A stretch of DNA of 37,454 nucleotides from Lachnospiraceae bacterium (GTDB taxonomy: Bacteria > Bacillota > Clostridia > Lachnospirales > Lachnospiraceae), in the NCBI GenBank assembly GCA_022768465.1, contig JALELZ010000027.1, positions 1-37,454 on the forward strand. The letters run 5' to 3'. Numbering within the stretch: position 1 is the first letter of the stretch; every line of letters begins with the position of its first letter. Position numbers and translations under genes: made by a program. The notes beneath the pieces are model-generated. The model was given only the letters and a program-made list of their open reading frames with translations. It did not search any database and was not told the DNA's origin. Below, piece by piece: positions 9,801-18,864 of this stretch.

Positions 9801-10258
9801 AAACGTTACTGGGTAACGGAGATATGCTCTATAAACCGGGAGATAAGAATTCTCCGTCACGAGTGCAGGGAGCGTTCTTAAGTGATGATGAGGTCGAGAA
9901 TGTTGTCGAGTACTTGAGAAAGCATAACGGTGAAGCTTTGGATAATGCAGAATTTGATGAAGCTATCAATACACAGATGGAGCTTGATCTTAATGCTGCA
10001 GCAGGCGGTGATAGTGCAGGCGGAGTTTCAGATACGGATGAATACTTTGCTGAAGCAGGAAGACTTATTATCAATACTAAGAAAGCTTCCATAGGTGCGC
10101 TGCAGCGAAAGTTTAAGATAGGCTTTAACAGAGCTGCACGTATAATGGATCAGCTGCATGAGGCAGGAGTTGTAAGTGATTCTGAGGGTACGAAGGAAAG
10201 ACAGATACTTATGGAGCTTTCCGAGTTCGAAGAAATGCTTAACGGACAAGGAAATTAA
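6803..10258 (+). CDS. ftsK: FtsK/SpoIIIE-family DNA translocase
   Basis: The 1151-residue ATP-driven DNA pump moves chromosomes through the closing septum. A very basic, Lys/Arg/Thr-rich cytoplasmic N-terminus (1-68) precedes about four membrane helices (about 70-90, 105-125, 135-155 and 185-217). Then comes a long Glu/Asp/Ala-rich, probably disordered linker (about 225-640) ending in a Lys-Pro repeat (PKPKPKPKP). The motor has Walker A TTGSGKS near 806-813 and the Walker B segment LIIIDELSEL near 918-927. The C-terminal gamma winged helix (about 1077-1145, with ASIGALQRKFKIGFNRAARI) recognises orienting DNA sequences. The ATG at 6803 is the first possible start after an in-frame stop at 6776; its ribosome binding site is weak. 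The linker is long relative to SpoIIIE (about 790 aa) and closer to the FtsK type. Confidence 0.96.
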   Translation: MSRRTNRGKILAQRKASTESKRTNTAAKSKKTGQTSRQTAQSSKTTAARKTPRKENKRTAAKKKSFVKTEVSSILLIAAGVFFLLTDFGLMGKVGAVIMTFQRGLFGQACYLFGIALACFAAASYFERGKYLRGLKLVSIAAAFLSLTAIIQLMFAERASDGSALVNSLSELYINGASGAKGGGAVGGFIANTLHQVLGYVGAYLILIVLLIICIVIITEKSFVSAAKAGAEKTAGAVKAGAGKTIEAAKEGHERYVQHQSERERIRKEERRRRAEEKENAEQRRTEQSLSSLTLEPENPSVNDAEDYIRYGREIIGSGQPGIDDLGTVKEPLFRKKHRSLNDNSKTNFDTEVINVLPEELDVKQRPVNIKEINYDDDSVPFDETEEEKYRSYAGIIDSGCFNAEAAGMAGFAAGSTVHNIDAENGASIDAPQSFAAFQDVKPEITFSGFNFNEDGETEEALSASDQTETEAELTKDSAEHAAERYLSRGPSPIVFANDHDGDVSEDAALEESIPEDSLTDDIIYAKDSTEDLEYGPDGFAIYNNSGSQGHDADENQSPVADLGRDVSTEPETYLSGTGKEMQTPDSYEAELIMKAKRANRAAADEMHTAAESSAEAIRAASERAENANAADSGSKTSIKEAPKPKPKPKPRPYVFPKIDLLEKGKKAASDSREEILDNAHKLEQLLRDFGVGASVTNVIRGPRVCRYEIIPDTGVKVSRITGLADDIKLALAAAELRIEAPIPGKSAVGIEVPNSAGQTVRFRDILESEEFKNAKSKLSWGVGLDINGKPVIADIAKMPHLLVAGTTGSGKSVGINSLIMSILYRATPDDVRMILVDPKVVELSVYNGIPHLLTDVVTKPDRALSALNWAVAEMNNRYKLFQQSATRNISGYNEKVEKTLEKLPEDTPDEEKPKKLPYILIIIDELSELMMHSKKDVESAIVSLTQLARAAGLHLVVATQRPSVDVITGLIKSNIPSRIAYRLPSQTDSRTILDSGGAETLLGNGDMLYKPGDKNSPSRVQGAFLSDDEVENVVEYLRKHNGEALDNAEFDEAINTQMELDLNAAAGGDSAGGVSDTDEYFAEAGRLIINTKKASIGALQRKFKIGFNRAARIMDQLHEAGVVSDSEGTKERQILMELSEFEEMLNGQGN

Positions 10259-10288
10259 AGGCATTTGTATAACGGAGGATAAATCCTT

Positions 10289-11791
10289 ATGGGAAATCTT
10301 AGAGAATGGCTTAACGGAACCGGGTACACGGTTTTAAAGGGCAGTGATGATATTGAGATAAAAGATGTTGTATTTGACTCAAGAAAGGCAGCGCCGGACA
10401 CGGTATTTGTCTGCATGAAGGGCAGTAAAACGGACTCTCACAGCTTTATGCCGGATGTCATAAATAAAGGATGCAGCACCATCATTGTTGAAAAGGAGCT
10501 TGATGAGCTTCCGGTCAATGAAACAGATTCTCTTAATATCATAAAGACGGAAAATGCGAGAGAAACTCTGTCTTATCTTTCAGCCGCAGCATTCGGTCAT
10601 CCTTCAGAAAAAATGCTGATGATAGGTCTTACCGGAACTAAGGGTAAGACCTCTACATCCTATATGATGAAGACTGTGCTTGAGACAGGCGGGAGAAAAG
10701 TAGGAGTTATCGGAACAAACGGCTGCGTTATAGGTGATGAGCATTTCGATACTCTCAATACAACACCTGACAGCTATGAGCTCAACGGATATTTCAAAAA
10801 AATGCTTGATGCAGGCTGTGATACTGTTGTTATGGAGTGCTCATCACAGGGCTTTAAAATGGACAGAACAGCCGGAATAATTTTTGATTACGGTATTTTC
10901 TTAAATATCAGCCCGGATCATATAGGTCCTTTGGAGCATGCAGATTTTGGAGAATATCTGTATTTTAAGTCAAGACTGCTCACACAGTGCAAAACAGCGA
11001 TAGTCAATAAGGATGACGAGCATTTTGATGAGCTTTTAGCTGAGCCGGGCTTAAGCTATGACAGACTTGTAACATTTTCAATAAAAGATCCTTCAGCTGA
11101 CCTTACTGCATACAATATGAGGTTTATGACGGGTGCGGATTTTGCAGGCACTGTCTTTGATACTAAGGGCATTATTTCGGACAACTTCAGTCTTTCCGTT
11201 CCCGGAGAATTTAATGTAAGCAATGTTCTTTCAGTACTTATTACGGCACATGATATGGGTATCAAATACAGTGATATCAATAAAGCACTGTCATCAGTAC
11301 ACATTGAAGGCCGTATGGAAGCTGTATATAAATCCGACCGCTTCATGGTGATAGTCGACTATGCGCATAATGAAGTCAGCATGGTGAATCTGCTTAAAAC
11401 GCTTTCAGCTTATCCTCACAAGAGACTTGTGGTGGTATTCGGCTGCGGAGGAAACCGATCAAAGGAAAGACGTATCGGAATGGGCAAAGCGGCAGCAAAG
11501 GCGGCAGACTTTTGTATCTTCACATCTGATAATTCCAGAAATGAAAAGCCGGAAGATATTATTGCCGATATAGAGAATGCATATCTTGAGGGTGGCGGTA
11601 ATACTGACGGCTATATCAAGATCCCTGACAGAAGAGCGGCTATAGAATATGCCATGAAGCATGCGGAAGACGGAGATATTATAGCTGTCATAGGAAAGGG
11701 ACATGAGAATTATCAGGAAGAAAACGGTGTCCGCAGACATTTCCTTGACAAGGAAGAAATCTTAAAAATTAAAGACGAGCTTGGATTATGA
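10289..11791 (+). CDS. murE: UDP-MurNAc-tripeptide synthetase (MurE; diaminopimelate-adding type likely)
   Basis: The 500-residue cytoplasmic Mur ligase adds the third residue of the peptidoglycan stem peptide. ATP loop G116-T-K-G-K-T121 and the C-terminal GKGHENYQ motif are present. The substrate-selecting loop reads D414-N-S-R417, where meso-diaminopimelate enzymes have DNPR. The Arg that contacts diaminopimelate is kept, so that amino acid is the likely substrate, but the Pro-to-Ser change is unusual. A GGAGG site (10274-10278) sits 10 nt before the ATG. The stop overlaps the murF start by 4 nt (ATGA), so the two are translationally coupled and act in consecutive steps. Confidence 0.95.
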   Translation: MGNLREWLNGTGYTVLKGSDDIEIKDVVFDSRKAAPDTVFVCMKGSKTDSHSFMPDVINKGCSTIIVEKELDELPVNETDSLNIIKTENARETLSYLSAAAFGHPSEKMLMIGLTGTKGKTSTSYMMKTVLETGGRKVGVIGTNGCVIGDEHFDTLNTTPDSYELNGYFKKMLDAGCDTVVMECSSQGFKMDRTAGIIFDYGIFLNISPDHIGPLEHADFGEYLYFKSRLLTQCKTAIVNKDDEHFDELLAEPGLSYDRLVTFSIKDPSADLTAYNMRFMTGADFAGTVFDTKGIISDNFSLSVPGEFNVSNVLSVLITAHDMGIKYSDINKALSSVHIEGRMEAVYKSDRFMVIVDYAHNEVSMVNLLKTLSAYPHKRLVVVFGCGGNRSKERRIGMGKAAAKAADFCIFTSDNSRNEKPEDIIADIENAYLEGGGNTDGYIKIPDRRAAIEYAMKHAEDGDIIAVIGKGHENYQEENGVRRHFLDKEEILKIKDELGL

Positions 11792-13290
11792 TATTAACTG
11801 TAAAGGAAGCGGCCGAAGCCATCGGCGGCAAAGTAATTGTAGGAGAAAACGTTAGCTTCAACAGCGAAAGCATAGCTACGGATTCAAATAAGGCAGCAGA
11901 GGGTGCTTTATTTATTCCGGTAATCGGTGCAAGAGTTGACGGACACAGATTTATCGAAGGAGCCTTTGATAACGGAGCATCCTGTACGCTTACCTCCAAA
12001 GCTCTTTCAAAGGAGCTTTTAGCTAAGGCAAAGGCAGAGCAAAAAGGCATTATCATGACAGAGGATAATGTAGCCGCACTTCAGCGCCTCGGTGCTTTTT
12101 TCAGAGAAAAGTATGTTCACATTCCGTATATCGGAGTCACAGGTTCTGTCGGAAAAACAACTACCAGGGAGATGATTGCCTGTGCAGTCTCGGCAGGATT
12201 TGACACTTACAGTACAAAGGGCAATGCTAATTCACAGACAGGGGTTCCCATAACTGTCATGGCAACTCCTGAATCGGCCGGCATAGGCGTGATAGAGATG
12301 GGCATATCCGAATTTGGAGAAATGCACAGACTTTCTGAGGTAGTTAAATGTGATATGGCTGTCATGACTGTGATAGGCATCAGTCATATTGCAAATCTTG
12401 GTTCTCAGGAAAACATAATGAAGGAAAAGCTGCATATCCTTGACGATATGCCGGACGGAGCAAGGCTTTTCTTAAACGGAGACGATCCGCTGCTTAAGGA
12501 GCTTTCTGAAGAAAAGATACATGCTTACGGAATAGCTGAGGGCAAAAGGATAAAGATTTCTTTTTACGGTACAGGAGATGATGCGGAATATAAAGCTGTA
12601 AATATTAAAGAAAGCTCAGATGGCAGTGAGTTTGATGTATATGTTAACGGCAGAATGGAAACGCATGCCAAGCTTTTTGTTCCCGGCACACATATGATAC
12701 TGAATGCATTGGCAGCAATTGCTTCAGCCTTTGCTGCGGGTGTTGACATTACAAAAGCAGCTGAGGCATTAAGCAGCTTCAAAAGCCTTGACGGCAGAGG
12801 AGAGATCTGTGAAAGCCGAGGCATAAAGGTTATAAATGATGCATACAATGCAGCGCCGCAGTCTGTAAAAGCAGGACTCAGGGTTTTAAACGGTATACAG
12901 TCTGAAGGACATGGAAGACATACGGCTGTGCTTGCAGATATGCTTGAGTTAGGCGATGAGGAAGTATTTTATCATGAGGATATAGGACGATTCATCGTAA
13001 GTGAGACCCCAAAAATTGATAAAGTAATGCTTTACGGAAAGCTTAGCAGTCATATCCTTGAAGGAATACGAAACGAGGCGCTTAAATACGGTGCATCGGT
13101 CAAAGAGGCATCAGAAAGTCTTAATATAGATTTTAATAACGGCAGATGCTTAGATGTACAGCATTTAAGTGACTTTGAGGAGCTTTCAAAAACTGTTAAG
13201 GCTGAAACAAAGGCCGGAGATACAGTGTTCTTTAAAGGCTCCAATTCAATGAAGCTTTGGAGCATGGCAAAGGAATTAATAGGAGAATGA
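11788..13290 (+). CDS. murF: UDP-MurNAc-tripeptide:D-alanyl-D-alanine ligase (MurF)
   Basis: The 500-residue Mur ligase attaches D-Ala-D-Ala to the UDP-MurNAc tripeptide, the last cytoplasmic step of the stem peptide. The N-terminal substrate-binding domain is followed by the ATP loop GSVGKTTT (about 119-126) and by the typical MurF segments STKGNANSQTGVP and NDAYNAAPQS. Length is a little above the usual 450-470. The ATG overlaps the murE TGA as ATGA. Directly downstream, 7 nt past the stop, comes priA. Confidence 0.96.
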   Translation: MILTVKEAAEAIGGKVIVGENVSFNSESIATDSNKAAEGALFIPVIGARVDGHRFIEGAFDNGASCTLTSKALSKELLAKAKAEQKGIIMTEDNVAALQRLGAFFREKYVHIPYIGVTGSVGKTTTREMIACAVSAGFDTYSTKGNANSQTGVPITVMATPESAGIGVIEMGISEFGEMHRLSEVVKCDMAVMTVIGISHIANLGSQENIMKEKLHILDDMPDGARLFLNGDDPLLKELSEEKIHAYGIAEGKRIKISFYGTGDDAEYKAVNIKESSDGSEFDVYVNGRMETHAKLFVPGTHMILNALAAIASAFAAGVDITKAAEALSSFKSLDGRGEICESRGIKVINDAYNAAPQSVKAGLRVLNGIQSEGHGRHTAVLADMLELGDEEVFYHEDIGRFIVSETPKIDKVMLYGKLSSHILEGIRNEALKYGASVKEASESLNIDFNNGRCLDVQHLSDFEELSKTVKAETKAGDTVFFKGSNSMKLWSMAKELIGE

Positions 13291-13297
13291 GTATAGC

Positions 13298-15337
13298 TTG
13301 AGTTATGCAAAGGTTATTATTGATATATCGGCACAGGCGGTAGATAGAGCGTTTACGTACTCGATACCTGAGGAACTGAAAGCGGAGATCTTTCCGGGAG
13401 TAAGGGTCAGAGTGCCTTTTGGTGCGGGCAACAGGAAAAGGGAGGGCTTTGTTATAGGTCTTACCGAGGTGCCCGGCTTTGATATATCAAAAATCAAGCC
13501 TATTGATTCGCTGGCTCACAAAAAGCTTGATGCAAATACAGAGCTTATAGAGCTTGCAGCATTCATGTCGGAAGAATACGGCTGTACAATGAATCAGGCA
13601 CTTATGACTGTTCTTCCGGTAAAAAAGGTCATGAGGAAAAATTCCAAAAGGACAGACCCTGTCAGTGTTATAGAGGGACTCGACGACGGAACAAAAGAGG
13701 AAGAAACGGTTAAGCTTAATGATGCTCAGCAGAAGGTTTTCGAGGATATTCTTTCTGATAAGCGCACATCGCTTCTCTATGGAATTACAGGAAGCGGAAA
13801 GACACGAGTTTACATAGAACTAATACGCCGTATGCAGAGCATGAAAAAGGCGTCTATAGTGCTTATACCGGAGATATCTCTTACATATCAGACTGTAAGA
13901 GAGCTGGCAAGATATTTGGGTGACAGAGTTGCGGTTATGCATTCAAGGCTCAGTGACGGCGAACGCTATGAGCAGTATATGAAGGCTGCAAGAGGCGAGA
14001 TAGATGTTATGGTAGGCCCAAGATCGGCACTGTTTACTCCGTTTTCAAATCTTGGACTGATAATAATAGATGAAGAGCACGAAAGGACCTACAGATCTGA
14101 CACCTCTCCAAGATATGACACCAGGGAGGCGGCTGAAAAAAGAGCATGCATGGCAGGCGCAAAGCTTTTATTAGGCTCTGCAACACCATCAATGGAAAGC
14201 TACAAAAAGGCACTTGACGGCGTATACGCTCTTCATAAGCTGAAGGTAAGAGCCTACAGAGGTGCAATGCTTCCGAAAATACATGTTGCTGATCTCAGAA
14301 AAGAGCTTGCAGAAGGCAACAGAAGTATTTTTTCAAGGGAGCTTGCCGGTCTTATAGCGGATAGACTAGATAAAAAAGAGCAGATAATTTTGTTTTTAAA
14401 TCGCAGAGGCTATGCGAATTTCGTTTCATGCAGAAGCTGCGGAAAAGCAGTCAAATGTCCTCACTGCGATGTTTCTATGACAGCACATAACAGTTGGTAT
14501 AAGGGAAATTATGCAGGAGAAAAGAAGGCTGCGCTGTTATCATGTCATTACTGCGGATATACAGAACCTATGCCTTTAAGATGTCCGGAATGCGGCAGTC
14601 CGTTTATTGCACCGTTCGGAACAGGCACTGAAAAATTGGAGCAGTTTGTCAAAAAAGCATTTCCAAAAGCAAGGGTGCTGAGAATGGATGCAGATACGAC
14701 ATCAAAAAAGGGTTCTTTTGAAAATATACTTTCTTCATTCAGAGCAGGAAAGGCTGATATTCTAATAGGAACTCAGATGATAGTAAAAGGACATGATTTC
14801 CCGAAGGTGACACTTGTAGGCATAGTTGCAGCGGATCTTTCGCTTAATTCACCTGAATATGATGCTTCGGAAAGGACCTTTCAGCTTATTACGCAGGCAG
14901 CGGGAAGAAGCGGGAGAGGAAAAGTACCGGGTGACGTTGTCATACAAACCTATGATCTGTCACATTATGCGGTAAGCTGTGCTGCAAAACAGGATTTTGA
15001 AAGCTTTTATGAAAGAGAGATAAGCTATCGAAGGCTGATGCAGTATCCGCCGGAAATGTGCATGCTGTTTTGCAGAATATCGGGAACAGATGAGGCTGTT
15101 GTATCAGAAGCTGCCGATGCAGCTGCGGCAATGGTTGAAACAGCAGGAACAGAGGGTGTTTATGTAATAGGACCGTGCAGCGAAAACATATATAAAATTA
15201 ATGACAACTACAGAAAGATTTTATATATTAAGCATAGCTCACATGATATAATCAAGAGAATACGCAAAATGCTTTCAGAGTCGCTTACAGAGCGGTTTTC
15301 GGCAAAAAAAATATATATAAGTTTTGATATAAGGTAG
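13298..15337 (+). CDS. priA: Primosomal protein N' (PriA), replication-restart DNA helicase
   Basis: The 679-residue SF2 helicase reloads the replisome at stalled forks. The start is TTG at 13298, with AGGAG at 13281-13285; the nearby ATG (13303) is out of frame, and the protein opens with the typical SYAKVIIDISAQAVDRAFTY segment of the 3'-end-binding domain. Walker A is G162-ITGSGKT169 and the DEEH box is 258-261. Eight cysteines in four CxxC pairs (CRSC from 378, CPHC, CHYC, and CPEC at 429-432) form the two zinc sites. The helicase C lobe carries GTQMIVKGHDFPKVTLVG and AGRSGRG. Length is slightly below the usual 730. Confidence 0.96.
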   Translation: MSYAKVIIDISAQAVDRAFTYSIPEELKAEIFPGVRVRVPFGAGNRKREGFVIGLTEVPGFDISKIKPIDSLAHKKLDANTELIELAAFMSEEYGCTMNQALMTVLPVKKVMRKNSKRTDPVSVIEGLDDGTKEEETVKLNDAQQKVFEDILSDKRTSLLYGITGSGKTRVYIELIRRMQSMKKASIVLIPEISLTYQTVRELARYLGDRVAVMHSRLSDGERYEQYMKAARGEIDVMVGPRSALFTPFSNLGLIIIDEEHERTYRSDTSPRYDTREAAEKRACMAGAKLLLGSATPSMESYKKALDGVYALHKLKVRAYRGAMLPKIHVADLRKELAEGNRSIFSRELAGLIADRLDKKEQIILFLNRRGYANFVSCRSCGKAVKCPHCDVSMTAHNSWYKGNYAGEKKAALLSCHYCGYTEPMPLRCPECGSPFIAPFGTGTEKLEQFVKKAFPKARVLRMDADTTSKKGSFENILSSFRAGKADILIGTQMIVKGHDFPKVTLVGIVAADLSLNSPEYDASERTFQLITQAAGRSGRGKVPGDVVIQTYDLSHYAVSCAAKQDFESFYEREISYRRLMQYPPEMCMLFCRISGTDEAVVSEAADAAAAMVETAGTEGVYVIGPCSENIYKINDNYRKILYIKHSSHDIIKRIRKMLSESLTERFSAKKIYISFDIR

Positions 15338-15345
15338 GTAAAGAA

Positions 15346-15834
15346 ATGGCTATAAGAGAGGTTAGAACAGAAGGTGATCCGGTACTCAGAAAGGAGTGCA
15401 AGCCTGTAAAGGAAATGAATGACAGGCTTATTGAGCTTATAGATGATATGTTTGACACAATGTATGCCGCAAACGGAGTCGGACTTGCAGGGCCGCAGGT
15501 TGGTATCCTTAAGCAGTTATGCGTTATAGACTGCGGCATGGAAGAGCCTGAACCACTCGTCCTTATAAATCCGGTAGTGACACCGCTCGACGGAATACAG
15601 ACCGGAGAAGAAGGCTGCCTTAGCGTACCTGGATATCAGGGAATAGTGACAAGAGTCGAGCATATCAAAGTTAATTTCCTCAATGAGGACATGGAAGAAT
15701 GTGAGCTTGAAGCAGACGGACTTCTTTCACGATGCATACAGCATGAAACAGACCATCTTCACGGAATACTTTATACTGACAAGGTTGAGGGCGGACTTAC
15801 AAAGGTCACAGCTGAAGGAGAGGATGCAGAGTAA
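15346..15834 (+). CDS. def: Peptide deformylase
   Basis: The 162-residue metalloenzyme removes the formyl group from new N-terminal methionines. All three motifs are visible: GVGLAGPQ (44-51; the usual form is GxGLAAPQ, so one Ala is Gly here), EGCLS (89-93, with the metal-binding Cys91) and H133-ETDH137 (two metal-binding His and catalytic Glu). Its stop overlaps the fmt start by one base (TAATG), so the formylating and deformylating enzymes are made together, as in many bacteria. Confidence 0.97.
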   Translation: MAIREVRTEGDPVLRKECKPVKEMNDRLIELIDDMFDTMYAANGVGLAGPQVGILKQLCVIDCGMEEPEPLVLINPVVTPLDGIQTGEEGCLSVPGYQGIVTRVEHIKVNFLNEDMEECELEADGLLSRCIQHETDHLHGILYTDKVEGGLTKVTAEGEDAE

Positions 15835-16772
15835 TGAAGGTAGTATTTATGGGAACACCTGACTTTGCAGTGGCATCTCTGGAAGCACTGTATAAGGCAG
15901 GGTATGAGATAATTGCAGCTGTAAGCCAACCGGATAAGCCGGTAGGACGTCATGCGGAGCTTAAGCCTACTGCAGTTAAGCAGAAAGCAACGGAGTTAGG
16001 CATTCCGGTGCTTCAGCCTGAAAAGGCTTCAGATCCTGAGTTTATAGCTCATATAAAAGAGCTTGCACCTGATGTGATCGTTGTTGCGGCATACGGAAAG
16101 ATCCTTAAAAAGGAGCTGCTTGATATACCCAAATACGGCTGTATCAATGTTCACGGCTCATTGCTTCCCAGATGGAGGGGCGCAGCGCCTATACAGTGGG
16201 CTGTCATTGAAGGTGACAAGGAAGCGGGAGTTACCACAATGCTTATGGAAGAAGGACTCGATACGGGCGATATGCTTATGATGTCAAAGATTCCGGTACT
16301 TCCGAATGAAACCGGAGGCTCACTGTTTGATAAGCTTGCTTACCTCGGAGGAGAGCTTGTAGTTGAGACATTAAGACAGATGTATAACGGAGAGCTGCTG
16401 CCGGTTCCTCAGCCTGAAGAAGGCGTGACCTATGCGCCTATGCTTAAAAAAGAAATGGGACTTATAGACTGGACACAGTCTGCAGAGACTATAGACAGAC
16501 TTATAAGAGGCCTTTATCCTTGGCCGGGTACATTTACATATTCTGACGGAAGAATGATCAAACTGCACAGAGCAGTAGTAGCAGAAACTGACAGTACCTT
16601 TAATCCGGAGGACTGCGGCAATGTGCTTGTATTCAATAACAGGATATATATCGCATGCGGCAAGGGAACTATAGAGCTTACAGAGCTTCAGCCTGAAGGC
16701 AAAAAACGCATGAGTGCAGTAGACTTCTTAAGAGGAAACACTATCACTAAACTTACATCAAAGAAGGGATAA
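15834..16772 (+). CDS. fmt: Methionyl-tRNA formyltransferase
   Basis: The 312-residue protein formylates initiator Met-tRNA using 10-formyl-tetrahydrofolate. The hydrolase/transferase fold shows the catalytic set N105-V-H107 in the NVHGSLLPRWRGAAPIQW segment and D143 in GLDTGD. The C-terminal OB-like tRNA-binding domain starts near residue 208. Length is normal for the family. It is coupled to def upstream and followed after 1 nt by the membrane protease gene. Confidence 0.97.
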   Translation: MKVVFMGTPDFAVASLEALYKAGYEIIAAVSQPDKPVGRHAELKPTAVKQKATELGIPVLQPEKASDPEFIAHIKELAPDVIVVAAYGKILKKELLDIPKYGCINVHGSLLPRWRGAAPIQWAVIEGDKEAGVTTMLMEEGLDTGDMLMMSKIPVLPNETGGSLFDKLAYLGGELVVETLRQMYNGELLPVPQPEEGVTYAPMLKKEMGLIDWTQSAETIDRLIRGLYPWPGTFTYSDGRMIKLHRAVVAETDSTFNPEDCGNVLVFNNRIYIACGKGTIELTELQPEGKKRMSAVDFLRGNTITKLTSKKG

Positions 16773-16773
16773 T

Positions 16774-17463
16774 ATGTTCTATTATTACGATCCGACATAT
16801 ATTTTGGTTATTATAGGCATGTGTCTTTCACTGTGGGCATCCGGCAATGTCAACGGTATGATAAGAAGGTACAGCCAGGTAAGATCAAAGATCGGCATTA
16901 CGGCAGCAGAGGCAGCCGAAAGGATACTTCATTCCAATAATATTTATAATGTTCAGATAAAAATGATAAATAAGGGAGCTTCGGATTATTATAATTCAGC
17001 TACAAAGGAGCTTTGTCTATTATCGTCAAACTATAATTCAACAAGTATTGCGGCGATAGGCATTGCTGCGCATGAGTGCGGACATGCTATTCAGGATGCT
17101 ACCGGCTATACTCCGCTCGTGCTTAAAAACAGTGTTGCACCTGTGTGTTCAGCGGCTTCTAATATCGGTGTTTATATCACTATTGCAGGCATTCTGTTTT
17201 CGATAGAGTCTATTATAAAGATAGGAATTTTTCTATTCACATTAGGCGTGCTTATCTCACTTCTACTGCTTCCGATAGAATATAATGCTTCCAACAGAGC
17301 TCTGGCTATACTTGAACAGGACGGAATGCTTGAAAAGGATGAGCTCTACGGAGCAAAGAAGGTTTTAAGAGCGGCAGGCCTTACATATGTGGCAGCAGCG
17401 GCGGCATCAGTGCTTTCACTGCTCAGACTTATTATCATTTCCAGAAACAGCAGGAGAGATTAA
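16774..17463 (+). CDS. Zinc-dependent membrane protease of the YugP family
   Basis: The 229-residue protein has an N-terminal membrane helix (about 8-24), the zinc site H100-E-C-G-H104, two to three further hydrophobic helices (about 120-145, 150-167 and 205-222) and the conserved IEYNASNRA segment (168-176) expected to give the third zinc ligand. This is the conserved neutral zinc metallopeptidase family (YugP, DUF-type) of Firmicutes, whose substrates are mostly unknown. Its place between fmt and rsmB is a frequent Clostridia arrangement. Confidence 0.9.
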   Translation: MFYYYDPTYILVIIGMCLSLWASGNVNGMIRRYSQVRSKIGITAAEAAERILHSNNIYNVQIKMINKGASDYYNSATKELCLLSSNYNSTSIAAIGIAAHECGHAIQDATGYTPLVLKNSVAPVCSAASNIGVYITIAGILFSIESIIKIGIFLFTLGVLISLLLLPIEYNASNRALAILEQDGMLEKDELYGAKKVLRAAGLTYVAAAAASVLSLLRLIIISRNSRRD

Positions 17464-17468
17464 CGAAG

Positions 17469-18860
17469 GTGTTCAGGAAGGACGGCAGAAAATATAATAT
17501 TAAGGATACGGGAAATGCCAGAGATGTGGCGCTTTTTGTGCTGTTGGAAATTACCGAAAACAGCAGGAAATCCAATACTATCCTCAATGAGACTTTTGAA
17601 GAATCAGAACGCTTTGGCTGGGGTCTTACGACTACAGACAGAGCATTTATTACTAAGATAGTTGTAGGAACTCTTACAAGACTTATCAGCATAGATGCTG
17701 TCCTAAGCCGCTTTTTAAAAAAGTCAATTAAGCTTCAGAAGCCGATTATACGAGGCATACTAAGAATGTCTTTATACCAGCTTATGTATATGGACAGAGT
17801 ACCGCATTCGGCTGTGTGCAACGAAGCTGTCAAGCTTGCCAAGATGCACGGACTTGACGGTCTTTCGGGCTTTGTGAACGGAGTGCTTCGCTCTGCGGCA
17901 AGAGACATAGAAGCAGGCGGAGAAAAAACATCTGTCGAAGGATTTGAGGATGCATATAAGTATTCGCTTCCTAAATGGATGTGGAAGCTTTTCTATGATG
18001 AATTCGGAAAGGAAGCCGCATGCGAGCTTGCTGAAGCATTGCTTTCGGAAAGATGTGATACGGTCAGGCTTAATCTTTCAAGAATAGATGCAGAAGAACC
18101 GGAACGAGCTGCGGCAGAAAGCCTTATGGAGGACGGCTTTGTTATTGAGCCTGTCGACATGGAGGATATCATAAGGAAGAACAATCTCAGCATACCTGAT
18201 GGCAGACTTCCTGTAGTGTATAAGATATCCGGGGGCGATATAAGCCGAGCAAGAGCATTTAAGAAGGGCTGGCTGACAGTTCAGGACCCGGCATCGGCTC
18301 TTGTTGCTTCATATGCTGCACCTAAGGACAGTGACATTATTATTGATGTGTGTGCTGCACCGGGAGGCAAGAGCCTTGCGCTGTCAGACCTTATGAACGG
18401 TAACGGACGCATAGAGGCAAGAGATGTCTCTTCACAGAAGGTGCGATTGATAAATGATAATATTAAGCGCTGCGGCTTTGACAACATTAGAACGCAGATA
18501 CTGGATGCTTTAAAGCATGACGAAGAAAGTCTTTACAGAGCGGATATTGTTATTGCAGATCTTCCGTGCTCAGGACTGGGAGTCATTGCAAAGAAGCCTG
18601 ACATTAAGCTTAACCTTAAGCCATACAGTGTAGAAGAGCTTAAGGATATGCAGAGAGATATACTTGAAAATGTCAGCCGCTATGTAAAACCGAAGGGAAG
18701 ACTTGTTTACAGTACCTGCACAGTATCAAAGGAGGAAAATGAACAGAATGCTGCATGGATAGCTGACGAGCTTGGCTTTAAACTGATAAGCTCGAACAGA
18801 CTGATGCCGTCAACAGATAACGACGGATTCTATATAGCGGTATTTGAGAAGAAATATTGA
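17469..18860 (+). CDS. rsmB: 16S rRNA (cytosine-967 C5)-methyltransferase RsmB
   Basis: The 463-residue protein has an N-terminal NusB-like RNA-binding domain (about 15-150) and a C-terminal Rossmann methyltransferase. The SAM motif DVCAAPGGKS is at about 293-302. Both cysteines of RNA m5C methyltransferases are present: C367 in DLPCSGLG and C417 in YSTCTV (the nucleophile in this family). The predicted start is GTG at 17469, with AGGAG at 17452-17456. The NusB-like region begins about 14 codons later, so the first residues are an extension or the start is slightly off. The end overlaps or abuts rlmN. Confidence 0.94.
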   Translation: MFRKDGRKYNIKDTGNARDVALFVLLEITENSRKSNTILNETFEESERFGWGLTTTDRAFITKIVVGTLTRLISIDAVLSRFLKKSIKLQKPIIRGILRMSLYQLMYMDRVPHSAVCNEAVKLAKMHGLDGLSGFVNGVLRSAARDIEAGGEKTSVEGFEDAYKYSLPKWMWKLFYDEFGKEAACELAEALLSERCDTVRLNLSRIDAEEPERAAAESLMEDGFVIEPVDMEDIIRKNNLSIPDGRLPVVYKISGGDISRARAFKKGWLTVQDPASALVASYAAPKDSDIIIDVCAAPGGKSLALSDLMNGNGRIEARDVSSQKVRLINDNIKRCGFDNIRTQILDALKHDEESLYRADIVIADLPCSGLGVIAKKPDIKLNLKPYSVEELKDMQRDILENVSRYVKPKGRLVYSTCTVSKEENEQNAAWIADELGFKLISSNRLMPSTDNDGFYIAVFEKKY

Positions 18861-18864
18861 TCTT

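Noticed and set aside
18844-18864. TTG start for rlmN seven codons upstream
   Set aside because: It lies within the rsmB end, has no Shine-Dalgarno, and RlmN proteins do not need the extension.
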